The translations under genes were made by a program, and so were the position numbers. Positions 28,718 to 39,221 of a DNA stretch of 64,000 nucleotides are shown here, piece by piece; position 1 is the first letter of the stretch; each line of letters begins with the position of its first letter. The stretch covers positions 547,946 through 611,945 of the forward strand of contig NZ_CBQZ010000001.1 in NCBI RefSeq assembly GCF_000689375.1, written 5' to 3'. The notes beneath the pieces were generated by a model, which did no database searches, had not been told where the DNA came from, and saw only the letters and a list, made by a program, of their open reading frames with translations. This DNA is from Cardinium endosymbiont cBtQ1 of Bemisia tabaci (GTDB lineage: Bacteria; Bacteroidota; Bacteroidia; Cytophagales; Amoebophilaceae).

Positions 28718-29310
28718 TACTTTACTTTGGTACCAGATAATTGCTCGGCTTGTAATAAACTCTTCTGCAAAGTATGGCCATCGTAAGCATTAGGATGTAT
28801 TGCTTCTGTTGAAACAATTAAACCTTTTTTATGCGTTACTGTAAATTGTACCTTGCAACCAAACTCATAAGGATGTTTAGACTTACCTTTACTTACACAG
28901 TAGACGGATGGTTCATGGATGCTATAAATTTTATCTTTACTTTTTTTGTATTGGTTTATAAGTTTTTTACTTATAGATAGTAGATTGGTAAATTGATTCC
29001 GTATTAGATCATCAGAGGATTGTATAGAACGTTCTACATCTCTGACTACTCTACCAAGATAGGTTTTTAATGTTTTAATGCCTTTAGATAAACGTTTATA
29101 CTGTTTAGCATGAGCATAGCAATCAACTTTACGTTTGATAGATAGACCTAAACGCTGATAAGTTTGACGCAGTTTAATACCTGTTTTCTTGGCTATACTG
29201 ACCAATTTTTCTCTGGATTTATTAAGCAAAGAAGAGTCAGTTGGGTAACAGATATTTTTCTCCATTACAGTAGTATCAGCTATAACTTTTTCAAGTTCTT
29301 TTCGGGTCAC
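28717..29310 (-). pseudogene. IS-A transposase ORF2, C-terminally truncated
   Basis: 197 codons from the GTG at 29310, carrying the first Asp region (VIADTTVMEKNICYPTDSS) and YEFGCKVQFT. It stops artificially at the junction with copy 1, before the DKAYRG and catalytic-Glu regions. Confidence 0.8.
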
Positions 29311-29835
29311 TACTTTTTTTTTAGCGCTAAGTCTATAGTCATAGATAAAATCTTATTGAGACCTTCTTGACCTAATCTATGGCGCCAACGGGTCAATGAA
29401 CTGGGGTTACAAGGCATCTTAAACTGAAAATAATCATATCCACAAAAGTATTGCCAATAAGGGTTTTCTACCCATCTAACCACTACTTGTTCATCAGAAA
29501 TATTATACATATGACTGATAATGAGAAGACCTATAATTAAACGAATAGGCAAAGGAGGTTGACCAGGTCCATAGCTAAAACCGCGGTCTAAATCTGATGA
29601 TAAGGAGTGAAAAGGAATCGAATCAGATAACTGGAATAATGGATGTTTCGGGTTGAGAAAACTAGATAAGCGTTGCTCAAACAAACGCTCAAGGCTATTA
29701 TTTATTTTCTTAGATTTCATCCTTATTTTGCAAGCTTTTTATACAAAACAACCTAAAAACTGGTTATTAACCATATATAAATTTAACCATTTATTTGCTG
29801 ATTAACAAATAATTATATGGTATTTCAGGGCCGAC
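28718..29835 (-). mobile_element. IS-A second copy, left end missing
   Basis: Joined head to tail to the first copy. It lacks the roughly 435 bp that encode the transposase C-terminus and the left terminal repeat, beginning at TACTTTACTTTGG. Its right end CAGGGCCGAC is intact. ORF1 is 29310-29720; ORF2 (GTG start at 29310) runs to 28717, lacking the final DDE segment. Confidence 0.88.
29310..29720 (-). CDS. IS-A transposase ORF1 (second copy)
   Basis: 136 residues, the same protein as the first copy, ending in KKK then TAG. Here the -1 frame continues as VVTRKELEKVIADTTV, so ORF1 and ORF2 would fuse by frameshifting. ORF2 is truncated, so no functional transposase is expected. Confidence 0.8.
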   Translation of the reverse strand: MKSKKINNSLERLFEQRLSSFLNPKHPLFQLSDSIPFHSLSSDLDRGFSYGPGQPPLPIRLIIGLLIISHMYNISDEQVVVRWVENPYWQYFCGYDYFQFKMPCNPSSLTRWRHRLGQEGLNKILSMTIDLALKKK

Positions 29836-29864
29836 TAAATAGACTAAACAGTTTGTTGGGACTG

Positions 29865-30548
29865 CTACCTTGCTACTAGTATAAAAGTAACCTTACCTGT
29901 AGAAATAGGAGATGCTGTTTCAGCTGTTTTCCTAAAAGTAAGGCCAAGCAACGCATCTGCGTAAATCTTTTCTACCATAGGTGTAACGGTTTTCTCAATT
30001 GTTTGAATAGAGATGATCTCACCATTTCGATCTACTTTAATTTCAAAGACTATTTTACCACATTCTTCCGTCCTATCTCTTGGATTAGGAACCACATCCC
30101 ACTCCCAACCTTTTAGTTCAAGCACAGCACCTGTTTGGATATGGTTTCCTGTATGGTATAATCCCCGTTTATCTATTTGAGGCATTTTATGAGCGGGTAT
30201 GGTTTTTTGTACCACTTTTGCACCATTTGGCTGCTTTTGAGACGCTTGTTTTAGCCGAAGATTTTTATTTTTTACCTGATTTATAGACGTTTTATTGGTT
30301 TTAGGAACAGGTACATCAATGGCTTTCATGGATGGTTGAGGGTTACGATGTTCAAGAGAATTATCTTTGGCTACTGTGTATCTTGATTGTAAAGCAATTT
30401 TATAAGTTTGTTGATTAGAATAGCTTAAGGCTGGGGAATAACGTATCAAATGAGCGAACCCTAAAAGGAATAGATGCAATGCAGCTGATAGGGCTGTTGC
30501 TTGCCCATGTGAAGAAAATAACCAGCTACCTTTCATGATTTTTTTCAA
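29865..30548 (-). CDS. TonB-like energy transducer
   Basis: The 227-residue protein has one N-terminal membrane anchor (ALSAALHLFLLGFAHLI), a basic Pro/Lys/Gln-rich linker and a C-terminal TonB-like domain (CGKIVFEIKVDRNGEIISIQTIEKTVTP..., ending ALLGLTFRKT.. GKVTFILV). It overlaps the exbD gene by 23 bp and is the last gene of an exbB-exbD-tonB set, so it should couple proton motive force to outer-membrane transport. No TonB-dependent receptor is in the window. Confidence 0.82.
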   Translation of the reverse strand: MKKIMKGSWLFSSHGQATALSAALHLFLLGFAHLIRYSPALSYSNQQTYKIALQSRYTVAKDNSLEHRNPQPSMKAIDVPVPKTNKTSINQVKNKNLRLKQASQKQPNGAKVVQKTIPAHKMPQIDKRGLYHTGNHIQTGAVLELKGWEWDVVPNPRDRTEECGKIVFEIKVDRNGEIISIQTIEKTVTPMVEKIYADALLGLTFRKTAETASPISTGKVTFILVAR

Positions 30549-30930
30549 ATTCTGTTGCTATGGAAACTGTAGCACCTAGTCTATTCACTACATCAGCTAT
30601 TTTAACCATATGCGCTATAGAAAGTCTCTTATCCATATATAATACAACTACCTTACTAGATCTTTTTGCTAGTAGATCCTCTAACACATTGTGCAATCGG
30701 TTGAAAGCAACCCGTTTGCCGTCCACATAATAGGTCAATTGGGCAGTAACCGTTACATTTACATGGAGCGATTCCCTTTTTTCATTTGTGCTTTGTGGTA
30801 AGTCAACTGGAAGCACTTGAGGACCATAACTAGCTGTGATCAGTAAAAAAATCAATAATAAAAATACAATATCAGTCATAGATGCCATGCTAAAAGAGGT
30901 GTCTATCTTATTTCTTGTACTGATTTTCAT
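30526..30930 (-). CDS. exbD: ExbD-type biopolymer transport protein
   Basis: 134 residues with one TM helix after a short cytosolic tail (NKIDTSFSMASMTDIVFLLLIFLLITAS; the Asp in the helix is the ExbD/TolR proton-path residue) and a periplasmic domain (KRVAFNRLHNVLEDLL... KRLSIAHMVKIADVVNRLGA). It sits between exbB (26-bp gap) and the tonB-like gene (overlap). Confidence 0.88.
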   Translation of the reverse strand: MKISTRNKIDTSFSMASMTDIVFLLLIFLLITASYGPQVLPVDLPQSTNEKRESLHVNVTVTAQLTYYVDGKRVAFNRLHNVLEDLLAKRSSKVVVLYMDKRLSIAHMVKIADVVNRLGATVSIATEFEKNHER

Positions 30931-30956
30931 TTTTTAATCTATTTTATACCATTTTA

Positions 30957-31610
30957 CTATAGGGATTTCACCCTAGCTAAGAAAAGATTGACTACATAAC
31001 TTAATGTTGCCACAGCTTTATTAACTCGAGCAATACAGTAATTATAACCTAAATAGGCTATAATGCCAACGATTAATCCCGCTACGGTTGTCACCATGGC
31101 TTCATAGATGCCACTTGAAAAAAGATGAGAAGCTATATGATGATTTTGTTGGGAAATTGCCATAAATGTTTGAATCATACCTGTTACTGTACCCAAGAAA
31201 CCAATCATAGGTGCAACTCCAGAAATGGTTGCTAGTAAAGAAAGTCTCCCTTCTAAATAAGCTATTATCTTACTAGATACACTTTCTAAAATCAATGGGA
31301 CATTTGAAGTTTGCCGTTCCGCTATCCCTTTGCTGATTACTTTTTGTATAATGTTATCTTGATCGGTACAGATATGCTTGACCTTTGAAAAATCTCCATT
31401 ATTTAATGCTTCTTCTATCAACGCCAAAAAACTGCTGGAAAAGTTTAAGTACTTTCGATAGATCAATAAACGTTCTACTATTATATAAACAGCTGTTATA
31501 GATAGGCATATAAGTGGTAACATTAACCAACCACCTTTTAATAGCAATCCTAATAGGGTATGTGTAGTCATAAAATTATAAATAATGGATGGATCTAAAA
31601 CCAAACCCAA
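30957..31610 (-). CDS. exbB: ExbB/TolQ/MotA-type proton channel protein
   Basis: 217 residues, three TM segments: GLLLKGGWLMLPLICLSITAVYIIVERLL near the N-terminus, then ISGVAPMIGFLGTVTGMIQTFMAI and EAMVTTVAGLIVGIIAYLGYNY, which carry the conserved small/Thr residues of the family. The ATG at 31610 is used; a start at 31571 (MTTHTLLG) is also plausible. It is 10 bp downstream of the SPOR gene. Confidence 0.88.
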   Translation of the reverse strand: MGLVLDPSIIYNFMTTHTLLGLLLKGGWLMLPLICLSITAVYIIVERLLIYRKYLNFSSSFLALIEEALNNGDFSKVKHICTDQDNIIQKVISKGIAERQTSNVPLILESVSSKIIAYLEGRLSLLATISGVAPMIGFLGTVTGMIQTFMAISQQNHHIASHLFSSGIYEAMVTTVAGLIVGIIAYLGYNYCIARVNKAVATLSYVVNLFLARVKSL

Positions 31611-31620
31611 TGATAAGGCA

Positions 31621-32268
31621 CTAGTATTTTAAAACAAAAATTTGGGGATATCTTGACTTAAACTGTTTAAGCTTTTCCTTTGCTTCTGATTCAGTTTTAC
31701 TATGGCCTATCGTTACACGATAGTACATTTCTGTTTTGTTTTTATTTATTCTAGGTAAAATAAGGCAGACCCCCTGTTTTTTTTTCATAAACTGTTGAAC
31801 CACTTTCATAGCAGATCGCTTATCTAAATAACTGACTACCACTAGGTGGTATATACCTTGTGGCTCACTTAATACCTGATAAGTACCTGGCTTTACTAGT
31901 GGCTTGTTTTGTTTTATGGCCAGCTGTTCTTGCGTAGCACTAATGCTCTCTTTTATTTTAGTACTTTTTTTATCTTCAAAGGCTGACTGATCTCCAACAG
32001 ATGCGTTAACCCCCTGATGAACATTGCTATCCATTTGGCTTGAATGGGCCAATTGGGGAGGAGCATCAGCACTATTACTTGTTGTGTCAAGAGCAGGTAT
32101 AGTATTTTTCTGACCTAGCATCTTTATGTAGCTATTATAACCCATTTTGGCCATAATAACCATCACTATTACAGCTACAGTAACCAATATTGGCCATATA
32201 ACTTTTTTCTTAGGCAATGCTTGAAAGTCTGGTTGGGGCAATCCAAATTTATGATCGATAGTGTCCAT
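31621..32268 (-). CDS. SPOR-domain membrane protein
   Basis: 215 residues: a cytosolic N-terminus, one TM helix (VIWPILVTVAVIVMVIMAKMGY), a long Ser/Asp/Gln-rich spacer and a C-terminal SPOR-like domain (YHLVVVSYLDKRSAMKVVQQF... YYRVTIGHSKTESEAKEKLKQFKSRYPQIFVLKY). SPOR domains bind glycan strands lacking stem peptides, often at division sites. In an organism with little or no classical wall this points to residual peptidoglycan or another ligand (inference). It is first in the exbB-exbD-tonB transcription unit. Confidence 0.8.
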   Translation of the reverse strand: MDTIDHKFGLPQPDFQALPKKKVIWPILVTVAVIVMVIMAKMGYNSYIKMLGQKNTIPALDTTSNSADAPPQLAHSSQMDSNVHQGVNASVGDQSAFEDKKSTKIKESISATQEQLAIKQNKPLVKPGTYQVLSEPQGIYHLVVVSYLDKRSAMKVVQQFMKKKQGVCLILPRINKNKTEMYYRVTIGHSKTESEAKEKLKQFKSRYPQIFVLKY

Positions 32269-32481
32269 AGAGATACTAAAAAATTTTTAAGTAGAGCTAC
32301 ATAAATGCTATTTACAAACTAAACTACAGATAAAACAGCTAGTTAACGATAGTAATATAATAAATTTATAGAAAAATGTGCCGATCCAGGCCATAACATG
32401 AACTAAAGGATGCTACTCTGATCAAATCAAACGTTATGAAAATATAAGCAAGGTTTAATATACTTTAAAAAATCATAGTTT

Positions 32482-33018
32482 TTATGATAGAATTTGTTGT
32501 ATCAGCTCACAAAGCGCACCATAAGATTCTGCAAATAGTGGGCACATATTGCCAGTTGGGCTATTTTTAATTTGTGTACGACTGGCACTAAAGGTTGTTC
32601 CCAAAAACATATCCAATTTACAGATTGGATAACGGAACAAAGAACAACCTTGTCGATCATTATCGTGATTGGCAGGGAGATCCATAACAATAGAGATGAA
32701 TTTGCATAATTTATGTTTGCTCTCAGAAACCAATGTTATAAAATTATCCAAACCAACTGGTAGCATATTATTGTACTCAGGAAGGACAAGCACTATCTTA
32801 TCTGTAAGAGATAAGTTATTTTGCAATACCGTTAACTTTTCTTCTTCAATCTCTAAAGGTTCATTAGATGAGCCCGTTATGATTTTTCTCAAGTTTATTA
32901 CTTCTAATGTTGTACCACAGCCTTTTGCTTCTAATGCACCTGCACACCAACAACTAAAATTTTCTGGAAAGGCATTACGAGGCCCAGCCGTAGTGAGCAT
33001 AAGAACCTTGCTTTTCAT
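32482..33018 (-). CDS. NAD(P)H-dependent FMN reductase-like flavoprotein
   Basis: The 178-residue protein has a flavodoxin-like outline: strand KVLMLTTAG, central VLVLPEYNNMLPVGLDNFITLV resembling the FMN-loop motif PEYNxxxPxxLKNxID, and a final helix. The N-terminal phosphate loop is divergent (GPRNAFPENFSCWC), so binding or activity may be changed. Monocistronic by appearance. Family call moderate. Confidence 0.6.
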   Translation of the reverse strand: MKSKVLMLTTAGPRNAFPENFSCWCAGALEAKGCGTTLEVINLRKIITGSSNEPLEIEEEKLTVLQNNLSLTDKIVLVLPEYNNMLPVGLDNFITLVSESKHKLCKFISIVMDLPANHDNDRQGCSLFRYPICKLDMFLGTTFSASRTQIKNSPTGNMCPLFAESYGALCELIQQILS

Positions 33019-33368
33019 CTTGTGGCATTTCTTTAAACTTTGATAGACGTAAATTATAGGCGATTAAAAATAGCTGCATAGGTAGTAACGCTTTTTAATC
33101 AATAGCTTTACGTTTTTTCTAAAATTTTTAGTGGTCTATTATAATCATTAAACCATTTTTTCTTGTACAGTAGATAAAATGTGGAAGCAACAAGTCATGT
33201 ACGAATATAGCAATTATTTGGGGCAAATAAGCGATCATATCCGTTTATTCTGTCTTTTAGCCTTGTGGTTTAGTTTGAAGAGTATAATTTCATTGGCCAT
33301 TTTTACCTAGATATAGGATCAATCAATATGGACCGGAGAGGGGAACTCATCCTAATATAGATATTGAT
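33019..33368. other. Intergenic region before nested IS982 elements
   Basis: About 350 bp of AT-rich sequence. No gene, tRNA or clear promoter pair was seen. Confidence 0.4.
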
Positions 33369-33386
33369 AACCTGAACTCTGGATTA

Positions 33387-34388
33387 ACGTCAGTTTCGGA
33401 TTAGACTTATTGTAAACCAGTTGTATATATATTATCTATAGCCGGTTTTTTCTCTTTTAGTGAATAAGCTGTAATACCAGCTATTAAATTGACAATAAAA
33501 TTAGGTATACTTCTATGCCTGGAGTGTTCTATCTGACTAATATTTTTAAGCTGATCGATAATGGTTTCAATGATAGATCTCTTTCGAAGCATTAGCCTAT
33601 CCCAGATAGGCATGAAAGCATTTTTCATATTTTTTCTGATTTGAGTAATCAGTTCTATGCCTTTTCCCATAAGTTTTTCAAATAATTCTTTACTCAAGTA
33701 GCCTTTATCAGCAAATACTTTTCCGATCAAATTTTTACATAAGTTTTCTACTGGCCATCTATCATTGGACTTACCTGTAGTAAGAGAAAAATTCATAATT
33801 TCTCCTAAATCATTGACAATCAAGTTTAATTTGATTCCGTAAAACCATCCAGTAGTAGTTTTACCTTTACTAGCAATTGTCTTAAATACTTTATGAGCAT
33901 AAGCTCTTTTTATATTACAAACCTTTATAGCGGTTGAATCCATAAAATAACAGCCTGTTCTCGTTTTAGAAAGACTTTGAGAAAAAAAGTAAAATGGAAC
34001 TACTGTTCTTTGAACTAGGGATATAAATCTACTATAGCTTACTAACTTGCAAAAGTCATTAGAATGAAATTGTTGTAAATGAATATAATACAACTTAAAA
34101 TTTCTAAAGCCAATTACATGAAAAGCAATTAACATTGTCATTATTTCGCTCAAAGTCAGTGAACATGTTCTAGTAGGTTTTCTATCTGAAGTAGGTAACA
34201 AATGTGATTCCATATAAGGCATAAATTTTATAAGAAATTCATCAACAGCGTAATATATTTCAAACTTAATTTTGATACATTCATATCCGGCTCCTTTGGT
34301 TTTTATGATTATTTTTCAATCCCACAAATTTAAAACACAAAGGAGCTTTTTATACACTTTTCTTAATTTCTAATCCAAAACTGACGTG
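33387..34388 (-). mobile_element. IS-C1 (IS982-type) nested in IS-C2
   Basis: 1002 bp, bounded by ACGTCAG ends, with the target duplication GATTA at 33382-33386 and 34389-34393. Inserted near the left end of IS-C2. The element is 2-3 bp longer than other copies because of two inserted bases in the 5' part of the transposase. Confidence 0.9.
33407..34222 (-). pseudogene. IS982-family transposase (IS-C1), 5' frameshift
   Basis: 271 residues open from an internal Met. The intact copy at 47121-47996 has 291, starting MNVSKLVEIYYAV. Here two inserted bases at about 34254-34262 break the first 20 codons. The DDE core is present (GCYFMDSTAIKVC, FADKGYLSKELFEKL, KRSIIETIIDQLKN). Confidence 0.8.
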
Positions 34389-34479
34389 ATTAGATTTTCA
34401 TATTTGCGTATAAAGAAGCTTCTTTGAGTTTTAAATTTAGGTGATTGAAAATTACCTCTAAAAACTAAAGGAGCCGCTT

Positions 34480-35355
34480 ATGAATGTAGACAAATTAGTA
34501 GAAATATATTATATGGTAGATGAGTTTTTAATAAAATTTATGCCTTATATGGAGAAAAAGCTGTTAACAGAGCCCACAAGAAAACCCACTAGAACTTGTT
34601 CTCTTAACTTAAGCGAAATAATGACTATACTAATTGCTTTTCATCTAATAGGTTTTAGAAATTTTAAGTTGTATTATCTTCATTTAGAGCAATTTCACTC
34701 AAGTGAGTTTAGAACATTAGTGAGCTATAATAGATTCATATCACTAGTAAAAAGAACGTTAGTTCCTATGTATTTCTTTACGCATAGTCTTTCTAAGACA
34801 ATAACAGGTTGTTATTTTATGGATTCAACAGCCATTAAAGTTTGTAAGGTACAAAGGGCTTGTTCTAACAAAGTATTTAAATCAATAGCTACTAAAGGTA
34901 AAACAACGACTGGCTGGTTTTTTGGGTTCAAGTTACATTTGATTGTAAATGATTTAGGAGAAATTATGAATTTTTCTCTTACTACAGGTAAGTCCAATGA
35001 TAGATGGCCAGTAGAAAACTTATGTAAAAATTTGATCGGAAAAGTATTTGCTGATAAAGGCTACTTGAGTAAAGAATTATTTGAAAAACTTATGGAAAAA
35101 GGAGTAGAGCTCATTACCCATATCAAGAAAAATATGAAAAATGCTTTTATGACATTATGGGATAAATTAATGCTTCGAAAGAGATCCATCATTGAAACCA
35201 TCATCGATCAGCTTAAAAATATTAGCCAAATAGAACACTCTAGACACAGAAGCATACCTAATTTTATTGTCAATTTAATAGCTGGTATTACTGCTTATGG
35301 GCTAAAAGAGAAAAAACCGGCTATAGCTAATATATATACAACTGGTTTACAATAA
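34480..35355 (+). CDS. IS982-family transposase (IS-C2)
   Basis: 291 residues, uninterrupted from the ATG that follows AAAGGAGCCGCTT. DDE motifs: CYFMDSTAIKVC (Asp), KVFADKGYLSKELF (Asp) and KRSIIETIIDQLKN (Glu). Related to IS-C1 but distinct (MEKKLLTEPTRKPT versus MESHLLPTSDRKPT). The leader AAGGAG is a rare Shine-Dalgarno-like sequence in this window. Confidence 0.9.
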   Translation: MNVDKLVEIYYMVDEFLIKFMPYMEKKLLTEPTRKPTRTCSLNLSEIMTILIAFHLIGFRNFKLYYLHLEQFHSSEFRTLVSYNRFISLVKRTLVPMYFFTHSLSKTITGCYFMDSTAIKVCKVQRACSNKVFKSIATKGKTTTGWFFGFKLHLIVNDLGEIMNFSLTTGKSNDRWPVENLCKNLIGKVFADKGYLSKELFEKLMEKGVELITHIKKNMKNAFMTLWDKLMLRKRSIIETIIDQLKNISQIEHSRHRSIPNFIVNLIAGITAYGLKEKKPAIANIYTTGLQ

Positions 35356-35376
35356 TTCTAATCCAGAGTTCAGGTT

Positions 35377-35800
35377 GATAGTATATCTAAGCTTGCATAT
35401 AGTGTATACTAAGTAACCCAAGTTGGCAAGAGCGGACTTTTGGCATAATTTTATTAAATTTACTTCTTTATACAGCTTAAAAGATATTAAGGGATAATCA
35501 CATATAGTTTATAAATTATGTACAATATAAATAGACTTTATTTATTCTTCTCAAGAAAAAAATTTTTAGATTTTAAACGAAAAGGTTAATATAATGCTCC
35601 TTAAAACAAGGATAAAAGAAGGAATAAGTATGGTAAATAAGATATAAAAGGTAATAATTTAGTTGAATTTTAGGGACCTAATTTAATAATAGCTTGAATA
35701 AATGAAGTATATAAAAAACCAATAAACTTCTAAACAGAGGAGAAAAGTTGCTATTTAAAATAAATGTGGTAAGAAGAGAGGAACTGTATTATACTCTATA
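35377..35800. other. AT-rich region downstream of 16S rRNA
   Basis: About 420 bp following the 3' end of the 16S gene (read on the minus strand) and reaching the IS-C2 edge. It contains no tRNA-Ile/Ala, 23S or 5S sequence, showing that the 16S gene is not in a standard rrn operon. No ORF of note. Confidence 0.6.
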
Positions 35801-37323
<1,523 letters not shown>

Positions 37324-37610
37324 TTATTTATTAACGGTATTCTTAAATAATTGATACAATTACTAAGAATGATTTTTTGAGTTACATAATTTCCTCTCAC
37401 CCATGTTTATAATGAGCTTCTTACCTACATTTATTTCAAAGAACTAAAGCTAAGCCAAAATTAAACTACCTATTTTTTTGTTAAAGTTGCTGTGCTACTT
37501 TGACCAGCTCTGAAACAAAGGTACGTACTTTTTTATAATTTCCAATAAACTTTTCAAAAATAAAGCAGAAAATTTTTAGTTATTTTATAAAACACTTAAT
37601 AATCAATTGG
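37324..37610 (-). other. 16S leader region
   Basis: Spacer between the 16S 5' end and the minisatellite. It holds the rrn promoter and leader, and no ORF. Confidence 0.5.
37516..37545 (-). promoter_or_regulatory. Probable rrs promoter, Bacteroidota type
   Basis: On the minus strand TACCTTTG (37516-37523) fits the TAnnTTTG -7 box, with TTG (37543-37545) 19 bp upstream as the -33 element. It lies about 190 bp ahead of the mature 16S 5' end, as expected for a leader. Confidence 0.6.
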
Positions 37611-37669
37611 ATTAGAAAATAATTAGAAAATAATTAGAAAATAATTAGAAAATAATTAGAAAATAATTA
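37611..37669 (+). repeat. 11-bp minisatellite, left half
   Basis: About five copies of ATTAGAAAATA in tandem, ending in the TAATTA target duplication of IS-A. The array resumes at 39222. Confidence 0.9.
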
Positions 37670-37801
37670 GTCGGCCCTGAAATATTATTTTTGAATAAAT
37701 TTATTGAATGGATCTTTTTTTACAATATTTATGGTTTAGCAGGCGCTCTATTTTTCCTACCCAAGATATAGGTATAACTGGTTTTGGATTAAGAATTTTA
37801 A

Positions 37802-38680
37802 TTATATAGGTTTTAATTTATGTGATTGTGAGTGTGTTAAGAATAACTTTCTTGTAATCAGTCGTAGGTTATGAGCAATAGCACATAAAATAACGTTAAG
37901 TTTATCTCCTAGAATACCTTTCAAATAGTTAACAGATAATTTACCATCGGATTTCATATGACCAATATGCGGTTCAATAGAAGATCTTCTTTTTATAGCT
38001 TTTTTTAGAGCAGGCGTTATTCCCCTTTTAGAACCACTTATAAATATATTACATTCACTAACAGGTATATTATTACCCCGGTAGGCTTTATCTACAAAAG
38101 CATACTTTACTTTGGTACCAGATAATTGCTCGGCTTGTAATAAACTCTTCTGCAAAGTATGGCCATCGTAAGCATTAGGATGTATTGCTTCTGTTGAAAC
38201 AATTAAACCTTTTTTATGCGTTACTGTAAATTGTACCTTGCAACCAAACTCATAAGGATGTTTAGACTTACCTTTACTTACACAGTAGACGGATGGTTCA
38301 TGGATGCTATAAATTTTATCTTTACTTTTTTTGTATTGGTTTATAAGTTTTTTACTTATAGATAGTAGATTGGTAAATTGATTCCGTATTAGATCATCAG
38401 AGGATTGTATAGAACGTTCTACATCTCTGACTACTCTACCAAGATAGGTTTTTAATGTTTTAATGCCTTTAGATAAACGTTTATACTGTTTAGCATGAGC
38501 ATAGCAATCAACTTTACGTTTGATAGATAGACCTAAACGCTGATAAGTTTGACGCAGTTTAATACCTGTTTTCTTGGCTATACTGACCAATTTTTCTCTG
38601 GATTTATTAAGCAAAGAAGAGTCAGTTGGGTAACGGATATTTTTCTCCATTACAGTAGTATCAGCTATAAACTTTTTCAA
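37802..38680 (-). CDS. IS-A transposase ORF2 (C-terminal catalytic part)
   Basis: 292 codons from a TTG. It contains the three DDE regions: VIADTT-like start (FIADTTVMEKN), KYAFVDKAYRGNNIPVSE and RSSIEPHIGHMKSDGKLS. An inserted A near its start puts it in the same frame as ORF1 but behind a stop, so a -1 shift at the A9 run would reach a TGA. It is the only full-length copy of the catalytic half in the window. Confidence 0.75.
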   Translation of the reverse strand: MKKFIADTTVMEKNIRYPTDSSLLNKSREKLVSIAKKTGIKLRQTYQRLGLSIKRKVDCYAHAKQYKRLSKGIKTLKTYLGRVVRDVERSIQSSDDLIRNQFTNLLSISKKLINQYKKSKDKIYSIHEPSVYCVSKGKSKHPYEFGCKVQFTVTHKKGLIVSTEAIHPNAYDGHTLQKSLLQAEQLSGTKVKYAFVDKAYRGNNIPVSECNIFISGSKRGITPALKKAIKRRSSIEPHIGHMKSDGKLSVNYLKGILGDKLNVILCAIAHNLRLITRKLFLTHSQSHKLKPI

Positions 38681-38692
38681 GTTCTTTTCGGG

Positions 38693-39106
38693 TCAGTACT
38701 TTTTTTTTAGCGCTAAGTCTATAGTCATAGATAAAATCTTATTGAGACCTTCTTGACCTAATCTATGGCGCCAACGGGTCAATGAACTGGGGTTACAAGG
38801 CATCTTAAACTGAAAATAATCATATCCACAAAAGTATTGCCAATAAGGGTTTTCTACCCATCTAACCACTACTTGTTCATCAGAAATATTATACATATGA
38901 CTGATAATGAGAAGACCTATAATTAAACGAATAGGCAAAGGAGGTTGACCAGGTCCATAGCTAAAACCGCGGTCTAAATCTGATGCTAAGGAGTGAAAAG
39001 GAATCGAATCAGATAACTGGAATAATGGATGTTTCGGGTTGAGAAAACTAGATAAGCGTTGCTCAAACAAACGCTCAAGGCTATTATTTATTTTCTTAGA
39101 TTTCAT
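38693..39106 (-). CDS. IS-A transposase ORF1 (third copy)
   Basis: 137 residues, ending LALKKKY at the A9 run. One substitution relative to the first copy (SLASDLDRG versus SLSSDLDRG) is shared with the copy at 50560-50973. Confidence 0.8.
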   Translation of the reverse strand: MKSKKINNSLERLFEQRLSSFLNPKHPLFQLSDSIPFHSLASDLDRGFSYGPGQPPLPIRLIIGLLIISHMYNISDEQVVVRWVENPYWQYFCGYDYFQFKMPCNPSSLTRWRHRLGQEGLNKILSMTIDLALKKKY

Positions 39107-39221
39107 CCTTATTTTGCAAGCTTTTTATACAAAACAACCTAAAAACTGGTTATTAACCATATATAAATTAAACCATTTATTTGCTGATTAACAAATAATT
39201 ATATGGTATTTCAGGGCCGAC

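Larger units (their letters stand above)
33369..35376 (+). mobile_element. IS-C2 (IS982-type) interrupted by IS-C1
   Basis: Left terminus at 33369-33386 (AACCTGAACTCTGG...), then IS-C1 (33387-34388), then the rest of IS-C2 to 35376. The 5-bp flanking duplication TGATA is visible on both sides (33365-33369 and 35376-35380, overlapping the outermost bases). Its transposase gene 34480-35355 is uninterrupted because IS-C1 landed in the leader. Confidence 0.9.
37670..39221 (-). mobile_element. IS-A (IS5-like) element, complete length
   Basis: 1552 bp from GTCGGCCCTG to CAGGGCCGAC, with a perfect 6-bp duplication TAATTA (37664-37669 and 39222-39227). It is the best-preserved IS-A copy, inserted inside an 11-bp tandem repeat. 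The transposase has ORF1 38693-39106 and ORF2 37802-38680. One extra A near 38671 upsets the frame relation, so it is probably inactive. Confidence 0.93.
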
